Of a stretch of DNA of 64,000 nucleotides, positions 18,964 through 27,433 are shown in pieces. The stretch's first letter is position 1, and every line of letters starts with the position of its first letter. Below the pieces are notes generated by a model, which did not search any database, was not told where the DNA came from, and saw only the letters and a program-made list of their open reading frames with translations. The DNA comes from an uncultured Clostridia bacterium (GTDB lineage: Bacteria > Bacillota > Clostridia > UBA1381): positions 58,529 to 122,528 of the forward strand of contig CAKSDE010000008.1 of the NCBI GenBank assembly GCA_934444735.1, written 5' to 3'. Position numbers and translations under genes: made by a program.

Positions 18964-18992
18964 TTTACAAAATAAAGAAAATAGTATATAAT
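18964..18992 (+). promoter_or_regulatory. Main promoter of the fucose BMC operon
   Basis: TTTACA, 17-bp spacer, TATAAT, 65 bp upstream of the aldolase ATG. The initial transcribed region (18998-19035) is a run of repeated AAAACAAA-type units, a plausible site for the DeoR-family regulator encoded at the operon's end. Two more TATAAT boxes upstream (18882, 18933) have poorer -35 spacing. Confidence 0.65.
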
Positions 18993-19057
18993 CAAAGGGA
19001 AAACAAAGTAAAACAAAACAAAACCAAAAAAATCAAGATACATAGGAGGTCAAAATT

Positions 19058-19894
19058 ATGTTCAAATCAGATTATGAAATCAAAAAAGAAATCTGCGAAA
19101 TCGGTAGAAGAATTTATAATGACGGTTTCGTTGCCGCAAATGACGGTAACATCTCCGTTAAAATAGATGATGATACATATTTCGTAACACCTACAGGTGT
19201 AAGTAAGGGGTATCTTACCCCGGATATGATCTGTAAGGTAGATAAGAATTTGCAGCTCAAGGAGCAGAATAAATGGAAACCGTCATCGGAGTTCAAGATG
19301 CACTTGAGAGTATATCAGGAAAGACCGGACGTAACAGCTGTTGTTCACGCTCACCCTCCGATCGCAACATCATTTGCTATCGCAGGTATTCCGCTGGATA
19401 AGCTTATCATGCCTGAGGCTGTAATTTTCTTGGGTGCTGTGCCGATCGCTGAATACGGTACACCTTCAACAATGGAAATCCCCGATTCTTTGATGCCTTA
19501 TATCCAGGATTATGACGCTATATTGCTTGCAAATCACGGTGCATTGAGCTTCGGTGTTGATTTGAATACAGCATTCTTCAGAATGGAATCAACAGAGTTC
19601 TACGCAAAGCTTCTTATGTATTCGAGACTTTTGGGCGGAGAAAAGGAAATTCCTTGCGGCCAGGTTAAAAAGCTTATCGACTTGAGAAAAGACTTTAAGG
19701 TACCGGGACATCACCCGATGGAAAAGATCTGCCCCGAGTGCTATGCAAAGGGTGCCGATGTTGATGATTTAACTCCGACAGAGGCTCACGAAAAGTATGG
19801 TTCAAGCTGCGGCTGCTCAACTCAGTCCGACGCTAAGATTGAAGATATCGTAGCAGAGGTTACAAGAAGAGTATTGGAACAGTATAAAAAATAA
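19058..19894 (+). CDS. fucA: Class II aldolase, BMC-targeted (L-fuculose/rhamnulose-phosphate type)
   Basis: 278 residues, AGGAGG start site. Zinc ligands H97, H99 (HAHPP) and H160 (LLANHGAL) and acidic E78 (SSEFKMH) fit the FucA/AraD fold. It would cleave fuculose-1-phosphate or rhamnulose-1-phosphate to DHAP and L-lactaldehyde. Standard FucA is ~215 residues; this one has an extension that ends in an amphipathic helix (KIEDIVAEVTRRVLEQYKK) typical of BMC encapsulation peptides. It also has a Cys-rich stretch (CPECYAKG, SSCGCS). It is the first gene of the BMC operon, making aldol cleavage the probable feed into the compartment. Confidence 0.88.
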   Translation: MFKSDYEIKKEICEIGRRIYNDGFVAANDGNISVKIDDDTYFVTPTGVSKGYLTPDMICKVDKNLQLKEQNKWKPSSEFKMHLRVYQERPDVTAVVHAHPPIATSFAIAGIPLDKLIMPEAVIFLGAVPIAEYGTPSTMEIPDSLMPYIQDYDAILLANHGALSFGVDLNTAFFRMESTEFYAKLLMYSRLLGGEKEIPCGQVKKLIDLRKDFKVPGHHPMEKICPECYAKGADVDDLTPTEAHEKYGSSCGCSTQSDAKIEDIVAEVTRRVLEQYKK

Positions 19895-19911
19895 TTTAAG
19901 GAAGATACGGT

Positions 19912-20856
19912 ATGAGTAATTCCGATTTATATACAGGGTTCGGCGATAAAGGATATACGCAGACTCTGAAGAATAAACATATATTAAAATCAGACGATTT
20001 GATAAATCTGTTGGGTACGATAGACGAGTTTTCGGCGGCAATCGGCGTTGCGAAAGCAGATTCGTTCGATAAGGAGCTGATTCGTGATATTGAGGCGGTT
20101 CAGAAAAAACTGATTGAGGTTATGGGTGAAATCGCAGGAGCAAAGCCATCTGTTACCGAAGCTTGCGTAAAGACCGTTGAAGGCATGATTGACAGATATT
20201 CCGAAAACGGATTTTCGGGTTTTACTCTTTCGGGAGATAATCCCGTTTCGGCAAATCTGAATCTTGCGCGGACCGTGATTCGGCGCGCGGAAAGAATTGC
20301 CGTAAAGCTCAATATGAGCGGCAGAATCAGAGGGGTAACGCTTGTTTATTTAAACCGACTTTCGGATTTGGCATATGCCATGGCAGAATACTCCAAAAAG
20401 GAGAAAAAACACGAGATCCCGGCTGCTGTCCCGGAGAGCGGTGATGAGCTGACACTGGAGTTGGCAAAGGAAATTTCATTGGCGGTTGAAAGACGTGCCG
20501 AGAGTTTAGGGAAAAAAGTGGTTGTTGCCATTCTGGATTCGGGAGCAAAGCTTATGCTTTTGCACGCAATGAAGGATTCATACATCGCAAGCGTACAGAT
20601 CGCACAGGATAAAGCATATACGGCGGTGGCACTGAAAATGCCTTCTCATATAGCTTTAAAAGAATCGAGAGGCGGCGCTTTGGACGGGCTTACACCTACA
20701 GATAACAACAAATTATTGCTTTTGGGAGGCGGAATGCCTCTTACAATAAAGGGACGTATAGTCGGAGGTATCGGCGTTTCGGGCGGTACTGCCGAGGAGG
20801 ATACGGACTTCTCTGAATTTGGAGCAATGTATTTAGAAAGGAGGCTGGAATTATGA
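19912..20856 (+). CDS. pduO: PduO: cobalamin adenosyltransferase plus GlcG/HbpS domain
   Basis: 314 residues. Residues 1-165 are a MMAB/PduO-type ATP:cob(I)alamin adenosyltransferase with YTGFGDKGYTQT, LLGTIDEFSAAIG and NLARTVIRRAER; the normally LPGG-like strand reads LSGDN. Residues about 180-314 are a GlcG/HbpS (haem-binding, DUF336) domain ending in the usual GGxxGxxxGxIGVSGG-type stretch. PduO recycles the B12 cofactor of diol dehydratase in propanediol BMCs, yet no such dehydratase is encoded here. It overlaps pduP by 4 bp. Confidence 0.88.
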   Translation: MSNSDLYTGFGDKGYTQTLKNKHILKSDDLINLLGTIDEFSAAIGVAKADSFDKELIRDIEAVQKKLIEVMGEIAGAKPSVTEACVKTVEGMIDRYSENGFSGFTLSGDNPVSANLNLARTVIRRAERIAVKLNMSGRIRGVTLVYLNRLSDLAYAMAEYSKKEKKHEIPAAVPESGDELTLELAKEISLAVERRAESLGKKVVVAILDSGAKLMLLHAMKDSYIASVQIAQDKAYTAVALKMPSHIALKESRGGALDGLTPTDNNKLLLLGGGMPLTIKGRIVGGIGVSGGTAEEDTDFSEFGAMYLERRLEL

Positions 20857-22271
20857 TAGACGAAAAACAGATAAGCGAAATTGTTAAAAAGGTTATGTCT
20901 GATATGAATATTGAAGAAAAACCGAAAAGAAAGCAGCTCGGTGTTTTCGATACAATGGAAGAGGCGATAGATGCCTGCAATAAAGCTTATACGGTTTTCA
21001 GAAACTATAATAAGGAACAGCGCGAAAACATTATAAAAGAAATCAGAAAACTTACTCATGAAGAGGCTGAAACAATGGCAAAGCTTGCTGTTGAGGACAC
21101 AAAAATGGGTAATGTTTATCATAAAACACTAAAGCATCATCTGGTTGCCGATAAAACTCCGGGAACAGAGGACCTGGAAGTAAGAGCACTTTCGGGCGAC
21201 CGCGGTCTTACATTGGTTGAGATGGCGCCTTACGGAATAATCGGCGCGATTACGCCGAGCACAAACCCGAGCTGTACGGTAATCTGTAACAGTATCGGAA
21301 TGCTCGCTGCCGGAAACGGAATATTATTTAATCCGCATCCGCACGCAAAGAGAATTTCGGCATATGCGGTTGACTTGGTAAACCGTGCCGTTTTGGCTGC
21401 GGGCGGTCCCGAAAATATCGTGGCTACAGTTGCAAATCCGACAATGGAAACATCAAAAATGATGGTTAATCACCCCTCGGTAAGAATGTTGGTTGCAACA
21501 GGAGGTCCGGGTGTTGTAAAGATGCTTTTGTCATCGGGTAAAAAGGCAATCGGCGCAGGTGCGGGAAATCCGCCGGTCGTTGTTGACGATACCGCAGATA
21601 TTAAAAAGGCTGCAAAGGACATCATTGACGGATGTACTTTCGATAACAATCTGCCGTGTATTGCGGAAAAAGAATGTTTTGTTATGGATAACGTTGCGGA
21701 CGAGCTGATAGAGAATATGCAAAAGCATGGTGCATATCTTATAAATGCCGCACAGGTTAAGGCTTTGGAAGATGTTGTTTTGGTGACAGTTCCGCCAAAA
21801 AGCCCGTCGGACAGCCCGAAACGCGTTATCAATAAAGACTGGGTAGGACGTGACGCTAAAAAGATTTTGGCGCAGATCGGTATAACGGTCGGAGATGACA
21901 TTCGCTGTATCATATGCGAAACAGAGTTCTCGCAGGCATTCGTTCAGACAGAGCTTATGATGCCGATTCTTGCAATCGTAAGATGCCGCACATTTGAAGA
22001 GGCAATGGATATGGCTGTTAAGGCAGAACACGGAAACAGACATTCGGCACATCTGCATTCAAAGAATGTTGATCATATGACAGCATATGCTAAGGCTATA
22101 TGCACTACTATTTTTGTAAAGAACGCACCGAGCTATGCAGGTATCGGATTTAACAGTGAGGGACATACAACCTTCACTATCGCCGGACCGACAGGTGAGG
22201 GAATCACTTCGGCAAGAAGCTTTACAAGACAGAGAAGATGTGTATTGGTAGATAATTTATCAATAATATAA
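20853..22271 (+). CDS. pduP: CoA-acylating aldehyde dehydrogenase PduP
   Basis: 472 residues, ATGA overlap with pduO, AAGGAGG ribosome site. The N-terminal helix EKQISEIVKKVMSDM is a BMC encapsulation peptide. The dehydrogenase core contains APYGIIGAITPSTNP and the catalytic Cys269 in NNLPCIAEKE. PduP-type enzymes oxidise an aldehyde to an acyl-CoA with NAD+. In a fucose BMC without dehydratase the substrate would be L-lactaldehyde, giving lactyl-CoA for PduL. Propionaldehyde is the alternative if a dehydratase is encoded elsewhere. Confidence 0.93.
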   Translation: MIDEKQISEIVKKVMSDMNIEEKPKRKQLGVFDTMEEAIDACNKAYTVFRNYNKEQRENIIKEIRKLTHEEAETMAKLAVEDTKMGNVYHKTLKHHLVADKTPGTEDLEVRALSGDRGLTLVEMAPYGIIGAITPSTNPSCTVICNSIGMLAAGNGILFNPHPHAKRISAYAVDLVNRAVLAAGGPENIVATVANPTMETSKMMVNHPSVRMLVATGGPGVVKMLLSSGKKAIGAGAGNPPVVVDDTADIKKAAKDIIDGCTFDNNLPCIAEKECFVMDNVADELIENMQKHGAYLINAAQVKALEDVVLVTVPPKSPSDSPKRVINKDWVGRDAKKILAQIGITVGDDIRCIICETEFSQAFVQTELMMPILAIVRCRTFEEAMDMAVKAEHGNRHSAHLHSKNVDHMTAYAKAICTTIFVKNAPSYAGIGFNSEGHTTFTIAGPTGEGITSARSFTRQRRCVLVDNLSII

Positions 22272-22286
22272 AGGAGTGTAAGCGGA

Positions 22287-23504
22287 ATGGATATTAATGA
22301 AAAAGATATTGCGCAGTTGGTGCAGGCTGTTATAAGTGAAATGAACGGCAAAGCGCCGGCAGCTGCCGCAAAAAAAGCAGACAAAGCTGTTCCCAAGACT
22401 GCAAGAGTAGCAATGCTTACTTCACTTGAGCATTTCGACATTAAAGAGTATCCGATACCGGAGATTGGCGATGACGATATATTGGTAAAGGTTGAAGGCT
22501 GCGGCGTTTGCGGAACAGACGCACATGAGTTTAAGCGCGACCCATTCGGATTGATCCCGGTTGCACTCGGACATGAGGGTACAGGCGAAATCGTCAAGAT
22601 GGGTAAAAATGTTAAAAAGGACAGCGCCGGAAAGCCGCTTAATATCGGTGATAAGGTTGTAACCTGTATGATATTCAAGGATAATCCGGATATTACGATG
22701 TTCGACTTGAATAAGCAGAATGTCGGCGGAGCCGACGTTTACGGATTGCTTCCGGACGATGATGAAAACAACCACTTAAAGGGTTGGTTCAGTGATTACA
22801 TATTGATAAAAGGCGGTTCGACCGTATTTAATGTAAGCGATCTGGATCTTGATTCGAGAATCCTTATTGAGCCGTGTGCGGTTTTGGTACACGCAGTTGA
22901 AAGAGCAAAGACAACAAATATTCTCAGATTTAACTCAAGAGTTGTTGTACAGGGCTGCGGACCTATCGGTCTTATCTGTATTGCTGTTTTAAGAACAATG
23001 GGAATCGAGAATATCGTTGCTGTTGACGGAAATGAACAGAGATTGGAATTTGCCAAGAGAATGGGAGCGGATAAGACCGTAAACTTCATGAACCATAAGG
23101 GGATTGAAGCGTTGGCAGGAGCTGTTGAGGACGCATTCGGCGGACATCCGGCAGATTTTGCATTCCAGTGCACAGGTTCTCCGGTTGCTCACAGCAATAT
23201 TTATAAGTTTATAAGAAACGGCGGCGGACTTTGCGAACTCGGATTCTTTATAAACGGCGGAGATGCTACGATAAATCCGCATTTTGACTTGTGTTCAAAG
23301 GAAATAACACTGGTTGGTTCATGGGTATATACATTGAGAGATTATGCTACAACATTTGATTTCTTAAAGAGAGCAAATGCGATCGGACTCCCGATAAAAG
23401 AGCTTATCACTCACAGATTCAGCCTTGATGAAATGAATGAAGCGCTTAAGACGAATCTTTCACAAAAAGGTTTGAAGATTGCGTATGTAAGTAAGGAGAT
23501 ATAA
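22287..23504 (+). CDS. Zinc-type alcohol dehydrogenase with encapsulation peptide
   Basis: 405 residues, medium-chain dehydrogenase/reductase. It begins with an encapsulation helix (INEKDIAQLVQAVISEMN) and an Ala/Lys linker, then the catalytic domain with GCGVCGTDAHE and GHEGTGEI (catalytic zinc Cys and His-Glu). The Rossmann motif is VVVQGCGPIGLICIAVL. The four-cysteine structural zinc lobe of classic ADHs is not visible between about 110 and 150. In pdu operons the aldehyde reductase is usually the iron-type PduQ; here an unrelated zinc enzyme fills the slot. It would reduce lactaldehyde to 1,2-propanediol and regenerate NAD+ inside the shell. Confidence 0.88.
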   Translation: MDINEKDIAQLVQAVISEMNGKAPAAAAKKADKAVPKTARVAMLTSLEHFDIKEYPIPEIGDDDILVKVEGCGVCGTDAHEFKRDPFGLIPVALGHEGTGEIVKMGKNVKKDSAGKPLNIGDKVVTCMIFKDNPDITMFDLNKQNVGGADVYGLLPDDDENNHLKGWFSDYILIKGGSTVFNVSDLDLDSRILIEPCAVLVHAVERAKTTNILRFNSRVVVQGCGPIGLICIAVLRTMGIENIVAVDGNEQRLEFAKRMGADKTVNFMNHKGIEALAGAVEDAFGGHPADFAFQCTGSPVAHSNIYKFIRNGGGLCELGFFINGGDATINPHFDLCSKEITLVGSWVYTLRDYATTFDFLKRANAIGLPIKELITHRFSLDEMNEALKTNLSQKGLKIAYVSKEI

Positions 23505-23507
23505 CCT

Positions 23508-23846
23508 ATGGATGCAATCGGTATAGTTGAAATGTTCGGTTATGTTTGTGCGATAAAAGCGGCAGACGCTGCTGCGAAAGCGGCAGATGTTAAAATTATA
23601 GCGATTGATTCAAATAAGCCCGCACACGCGGAAACTGTTGAAGTGCCGCTTATAATGTGCATAAAAATGGAAGGCTCGGTTGCCGCGGTAAAAGCAGGTG
23701 TTGAGGCAGCGGCAGAGGCGGCAGAGAGCTGCACGGGACTTATACAAAAGCATATAATTGCAAGACCGACCGAGGATTCGCACAAGATGGCTTTAAGACA
23801 GAGCGTCGGAAGAGACAGACTCGGACATATAAAGAACAATGCGTGA
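23508..23846 (+). CDS. BMC-H shell protein (divergent)
   Basis: 112 residues, one BMC domain (MDAIGIVEMFGYVCAIKAADAAAKAADV, then KAGVEAAAEAA and HIIARP). The tail of about 25 residues is basic. It is more diverged from PduA/EutM than the next gene and may be a minor hexameric tile with a different pore. It starts 3 bp after the ADH stop. Confidence 0.88.
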   Translation: MDAIGIVEMFGYVCAIKAADAAAKAADVKIIAIDSNKPAHAETVEVPLIMCIKMEGSVAAVKAGVEAAAEAAESCTGLIQKHIIARPTEDSHKMALRQSVGRDRLGHIKNNA

Positions 23847-23868
23847 TTTATGAAAGGAGATAAATGTA

Positions 23869-24138
23869 ATGGAAGCATTAGGAATGATAGAAACAAGAGG
23901 TCTTACCGCATCAATTGAGGCTGCGGATGCTATGACCAAGGCTGCAAATGTTACATTGGTAGGAACCGAGAAAATCGGTTCGGGATTGGTAAGCGTTATC
24001 GTAAGAGGTGACGTCGGAGCGGTTAAGGCTGCTGTTGAGGCAGGTGCAGACGCTGCATCAAAGCTCGGCGAATTGGTTGCAAAGCACGTAATACCTCGTC
24101 CGCATGCAGATGTTGAAAAGATATTGCCTTCCATCTAA
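23869..24138 (+). CDS. pduA: BMC-H major shell protein (PduA/EutM-like)
   Basis: 89 residues with the canonical hexamer sequence: EALGMIETRGLTASIEAADAM, then the pore-forming KIGSGLVSV strand-loop and HVIPRPHADVEKILP. It forms cyclic hexamers that tile the compartment facets and conduct small polar metabolites. AAAGGAG precedes the start. It is about 80% identical by eye to the gene at 24693, indicating tandem duplication. Confidence 0.93.
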   Translation: MEALGMIETRGLTASIEAADAMTKAANVTLVGTEKIGSGLVSVIVRGDVGAVKAAVEAGADAASKLGELVAKHVIPRPHADVEKILPSI

Positions 24139-24167
24139 GTAAAATATAGGAAAGGTTGGTATCAAAA

Positions 24168-24662
24168 ATGGACTTTTCGTTAGGTCTTATTGAGATACAG
24201 GCATTGGGACACGCAATTTCGGTTCTCGACACCATGTTAAAAGCATCTGATGTTGAATTTGCATCGGTTGAGAGAAGATTGGGCGGAAGATTGGTTACTT
24301 TGGTTGTAAAGGGCAGTGTATCTGCCGTTACGGCGGCAATCGACGCCGGACGCGAGGAGGCAAAAGGCTTGGGCTGCTTAAAAGCGGCAGAGGTTATAGC
24401 GCGTCCTCACCCGGAAATTTTAAAATTCCTTCATCTTGATGAAAAGAATGAAAAAGAGCCGGATTCCGAAATGGCAGCGACTCATGTAGGACCTGTGGCG
24501 GAGAAACAGGAGGCGAAAGCCGAAACTCCCGAAACAAAAAAATCCGCACCTAAAAAAGCGGCAAAAAAAGAAAGCTCTAAAACCGTAAAAGCGGTTTCAG
24601 ATAAACCCGCTCCGAAAAAGAGAGGGACAAAAACAAATAAGTCAACTGCATCTGAAAAATGA
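24168..24662 (+). CDS. pduK: BMC-H protein with Lys/Ala/Pro-rich tail (PduK-like)
   Basis: 164 residues from the ATG at 24168; the TTG at 24156 lies on the GGAAAGG ribosome site and is rejected. A BMC domain (1-90, LGLIEIQALGHAISVLDTML to VIARPHPEILKFL) is followed by a disordered ~70-residue tail. The tail is acidic at first, then strongly basic, with repeated KKSAPKKAAKKE and KPAPKKRGTK units like histone H1 or AlgP tails. PduK homologues also carry C-terminal extensions, but an H1-like composition is unusual. Confidence 0.85.
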   Translation: MDFSLGLIEIQALGHAISVLDTMLKASDVEFASVERRLGGRLVTLVVKGSVSAVTAAIDAGREEAKGLGCLKAAEVIARPHPEILKFLHLDEKNEKEPDSEMAATHVGPVAEKQEAKAETPETKKSAPKKAAKKESSKTVKAVSDKPAPKKRGTKTNKSTASEK

Positions 24663-24692
24663 TGTAAATAAAAAAACAGGAGGATTATTAAA

Positions 24693-24971
24693 ATGGCTGT
24701 AGAAGCATTAGGAATGGTTGAAACAAGAGGTTTGGTAGCTGCAATTGAAGCAGCTGATGCAATGGTTAAGGCTGCAAACGTAACACTTATCGGAACAGAA
24801 AGAATCGGTTCAGGTTTGGTAACTGTTATGGTAAGAGGTGACGTTGGTGCGGTTCAGGCTGCAACAGACGCAGGTGCTGCTGCCGGTTCAAGATTGGGCG
24901 AATTGGTATCTGTACACGTAATCCCGAGACCTCACGGAGATGTTGAGAAGATTCTTCCTTCATTAAAGTAA
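24693..24971 (+). CDS. pduJ: BMC-H major shell protein, second copy (PduJ-like)
   Basis: 92 residues, nearly the same as the gene at 23869 (VEALGMVETRGLVAAIEAADAM and VHVIPRPHGDVEKILP). AGGAGG precedes the start. Codons here are more uniform and AT-ending than in the first copy, as expected for a highly expressed tile. A hairpin after the stop may stabilise or attenuate the transcript. Confidence 0.93.
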   Translation: MAVEALGMVETRGLVAAIEAADAMVKAANVTLIGTERIGSGLVTVMVRGDVGAVQAATDAGAAAGSRLGELVSVHVIPRPHGDVEKILPSLK

Positions 24972-25001
24972 GAAAACCGATATTGAGAAGGTAACTCTGT
25001 A

Positions 25002-25028
25002 GGGAAGTAAGGCAAAACCTTACTTCCC
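25002..25028 (+). other. Intra-operon hairpin without T-run
   Basis: Perfect 11-bp stem GGGAAGTAAGG / CCTTACTTCCC with a CAAAA loop between pduJ and pduL. No T-run follows, so a role in mRNA processing or 3'-end stabilisation of shell-gene mRNA fits better than termination. Confidence 0.7.
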
Positions 25029-25109
25029 GTGGATTTGCCGCCTCTGTATGTTTTAAATTTTCTTATTCTGTTCGGGTTATTATAAATAGTAATACGGAGG
25101 TTCGTTAGA

Positions 25110-25742
25110 ATGGATAAAAATATAGTTGATATTGTTACAAAGACTGTAATGGAGGTTCTCCAAAAGAAAGACGACGGTATAAAGGTCGGAGTTTCTGCGC
25201 GCCATGTGCATCTTTCACAGGAGGATTTGGAAACATTGTTCGGGAAAGGTCATGAATTGACACCGAAGAAAATGCTTATGGGCGGTCAGTTTGCGGCAGA
25301 AGAATGCGTAACACTGGTAAGTCCGTCACTCAGAACTATCGAAGGCGTAAGAGTGTTGGGTCCTGTTCGCTCACATTCACAGATTGAGATTTCAAGAACA
25401 GATACATTTAAGCTGAAAGTTAGTCCGCCGGTTCGTCCGTCGGGAGATATAAAAGGAAGTGCACCTATGGCTTTGGTCGGCCCTAAAGGCAGCATATTCT
25501 TAAATGAAGGCTGCATTATAGCTAACCGTCATATACATATGAATCCGGCAGATGCAGCAAAATACGGAGTAAAAGATAATGACATCGTTGATGTTGAGAT
25601 ACAAAACTCAAAACCGACACGTTATTATAATGTTCAGGTGAGAGTTCGTGAGGATTTTGATACGGAAATGCATATCGATACAGATGATGCAAATGCTGCG
25701 GCAATAAAGACCGGTGATCACGTTGAGATTCTTACAAAATAA
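25110..25742 (+). CDS. pduL: Phosphate propanoyltransferase PduL
   Basis: 210 residues. An encapsulation-type helix (NIVDIVTKTVMEVLQKK) is followed by the two PduL barrels. The zinc-binding motifs are SARHVHL (H32, H34) and ANRHIHM (H141, H143). PduL converts acyl-CoA and phosphate to acyl-phosphate, recycling CoA inside the compartment. With PduP it would take lactyl-CoA to lactyl-phosphate, or propionyl-CoA to propionyl-phosphate. ACGGAGG supports the start. Confidence 0.94.
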   Translation: MDKNIVDIVTKTVMEVLQKKDDGIKVGVSARHVHLSQEDLETLFGKGHELTPKKMLMGGQFAAEECVTLVSPSLRTIEGVRVLGPVRSHSQIEISRTDTFKLKVSPPVRPSGDIKGSAPMALVGPKGSIFLNEGCIIANRHIHMNPADAAKYGVKDNDIVDVEIQNSKPTRYYNVQVRVREDFDTEMHIDTDDANAAAIKTGDHVEILTK

Positions 25743-25776
25743 ACATTCCCGGTTTTCTTGGAAAGGAATGAATTGA

Positions 25777-26037
25777 ATGGTTTTGGCTAAGGTTGTGGGA
25801 AGTATTGTTTCCACAAGTAAAAATGAAAAATTGGTGGGGTACAAGTTTATGATTGTACGTCCTATTGAAAATGATAAATTGATGGATAAATACTTTGTTG
25901 CGGTAGACGGAATCGGAGCAGGAGTGGGCGAGAAGGTTTTGGTTGCAATGGGAAGTGCGGCAAGACTTGCAATATCAAACCCCGAGGCACCGGTTGATGC
26001 GACAATAGTAGGGATTGTAGATGAAAAACAAGGCTGA
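25777..26037 (+). CDS. pduN: BMC-P vertex protein (EutN/CcmL/PduN family)
   Basis: 86 residues with the pentamer-forming EutN/CcmL fold: MVLAKVVGSIVSTSKN, VAVDGIGAGVGEKVLVAMGS and ATIVGIVD. Pentamers cap the icosahedral vertices; a single copy per operon is usual. GAAAGGAATG precedes the start. Confidence 0.93.
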   Translation: MVLAKVVGSIVSTSKNEKLVGYKFMIVRPIENDKLMDKYFVAVDGIGAGVGEKVLVAMGSAARLAISNPEAPVDATIVGIVDEKQG

Positions 26038-26058
26038 TAGCAAGGGAGTGAGACCTTT

Positions 26059-27399
26059 ATGACATCAGAGGAATTACAACAGATTATATATGATGCAGGT
26101 ATAGTGGGTGCCGGCGGAGCAGGCTTTCCCACACATAAAAAAATTGCACCGGGAATAAAGCAGATAGTTATAAATGCGGCGGAATGTGAGCCTCTTATGA
26201 TGGTTGACCACCACATATTCAGAAAGCATTTTCGTGCGATAGTAGAAACTATGAACCTTATGCTTGACGCTATCGGAGCAGAAGAGGCAATAATGGGCAT
26301 CAAGGGGAAGAATATGGCGCTTTTGGATCCCGAAATATTGAGGGAACTGGAAGGCAGCAGAATAAAAATCCATGAAATCCCAGATATTTACCCGGCAGGT
26401 GACGAGGTTGTTTTGGTGTACGAAACAACCGGGAAAATTATTCCGGAAGGTGCAATACCGATAATGGTAGGAGTTATGGTTATCAATACCGAAACGCTCT
26501 ATAACATCAAAAAAGCGATTTTTGATAAAGAGCCGGTAGTTGATAAATATGTTACTATTGCCGGAGATGTAAAGGAAGATATAACGGTAAAAATTCCGGT
26601 GGGAATGAAGATATCAGAGCTTTTTAAAGAAGTGGGTTATCCCGATTTGACAGGAAAGGCTGTTATAAACGGCGGACCTATGATGGGAAAGCTTGTTGAT
26701 ATTGAGCATGATGTTGTTACAAAAACAACAAAGGGGCTTTTGGTGTTCCCGGAGGAGCATAGCGTTATAAGGAGAAAGAAAGCTCCTATTTCAATGACGC
26801 TAAAGCGTGCATCGGCTGCGTGCTGCAACTGCACGATGTGTACCGATATGTGCCCGAGACATTTGATAGGATATTCCTTGCAGGTTCATAAGGTGTTAAA
26901 TATAGCGTCTCATTCAGATGTAAACGACAGTGAAGCATTTTTGCAGAGTACACTTTGCAGCGGGTGCGGTGTCTGTACGGTCATGGCGTGTCAGCAAATG
27001 CTTGATCCGCAGTCAATTGCTATGGCGGCGAAAGGCGCTTTGGCAAGAAAAGGCTACAGAAGAAAGGGCGGAATTGCACCGAGTGCGCCGCGTCCCGAAA
27101 GAAGAAGCAGGCTTGTGCCGGAAGAAAAGCTTATCGACAGGCTGGGAATCAGAAAATATGTTAAAGGCAAAGTGGAAAGACGGTATATGGATTTTTATCC
27201 CGATGAAGTGTATATTGCTCTTTCGCAGCACGTCGGAAAGCCGGCAGATCCGATTGTAAAGCCGGGAGATGTTGTAAAGCGCGGCGATGTAGTTGCGCGC
27301 ACAAGTGCGGACGCGTTGGGGACAACAATGCACGCAAGCGTTGACGGTACGGTTAAGTACATAGATAAAAAATATATCGTAATTGAGCGAAAGAAATAG
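26059..27399 (+). CDS. pduS: PduS/RnfC-like iron-sulfur flavoprotein
   Basis: 446 residues. The N-terminal RnfC/NuoF-like nucleotide-binding part has GIVGAGGAGFPTHKK and NAAECEPLMMVD, followed by an SLBB segment. Two 4Fe-4S motifs follow near 254-265 (CCNCTMCTDMCP) and 299-310 (CSGCGVCTVMAC). A barrel-sandwich domain forms the C-terminus. In Salmonella, PduS is a cobalamin reductase that binds the shell protein PduT. Retention here without B12-dependent dehydratase suggests a wider role in moving electrons across the shell, or a dehydratase elsewhere. GGGAGTGAG precedes the start. Confidence 0.92.
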   Translation: MTSEELQQIIYDAGIVGAGGAGFPTHKKIAPGIKQIVINAAECEPLMMVDHHIFRKHFRAIVETMNLMLDAIGAEEAIMGIKGKNMALLDPEILRELEGSRIKIHEIPDIYPAGDEVVLVYETTGKIIPEGAIPIMVGVMVINTETLYNIKKAIFDKEPVVDKYVTIAGDVKEDITVKIPVGMKISELFKEVGYPDLTGKAVINGGPMMGKLVDIEHDVVTKTTKGLLVFPEEHSVIRRKKAPISMTLKRASAACCNCTMCTDMCPRHLIGYSLQVHKVLNIASHSDVNDSEAFLQSTLCSGCGVCTVMACQQMLDPQSIAMAAKGALARKGYRRKGGIAPSAPRPERRSRLVPEEKLIDRLGIRKYVKGKVERRYMDFYPDEVYIALSQHVGKPADPIVKPGDVVKRGDVVARTSADALGTTMHASVDGTVKYIDKKYIVIERKK

Positions 27400-27433
27400 A
27401 TTTTGACTAATTAGAGAAAGGGTTCGGTTTTTT

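Noticed and set aside
18800..19057. Cobalamin riboswitch before the BMC operon
   Set aside because: PduO/PduS suggested B12 control, but no B12-box-like or long structured leader is visible; only a promoter and A-rich repeats.
25608..26303. 231-codon open frame on the minus strand
   Set aside because: It lies wholly across pduL, pduN and pduS, which have clear family motifs; it is a codon-bias shadow.
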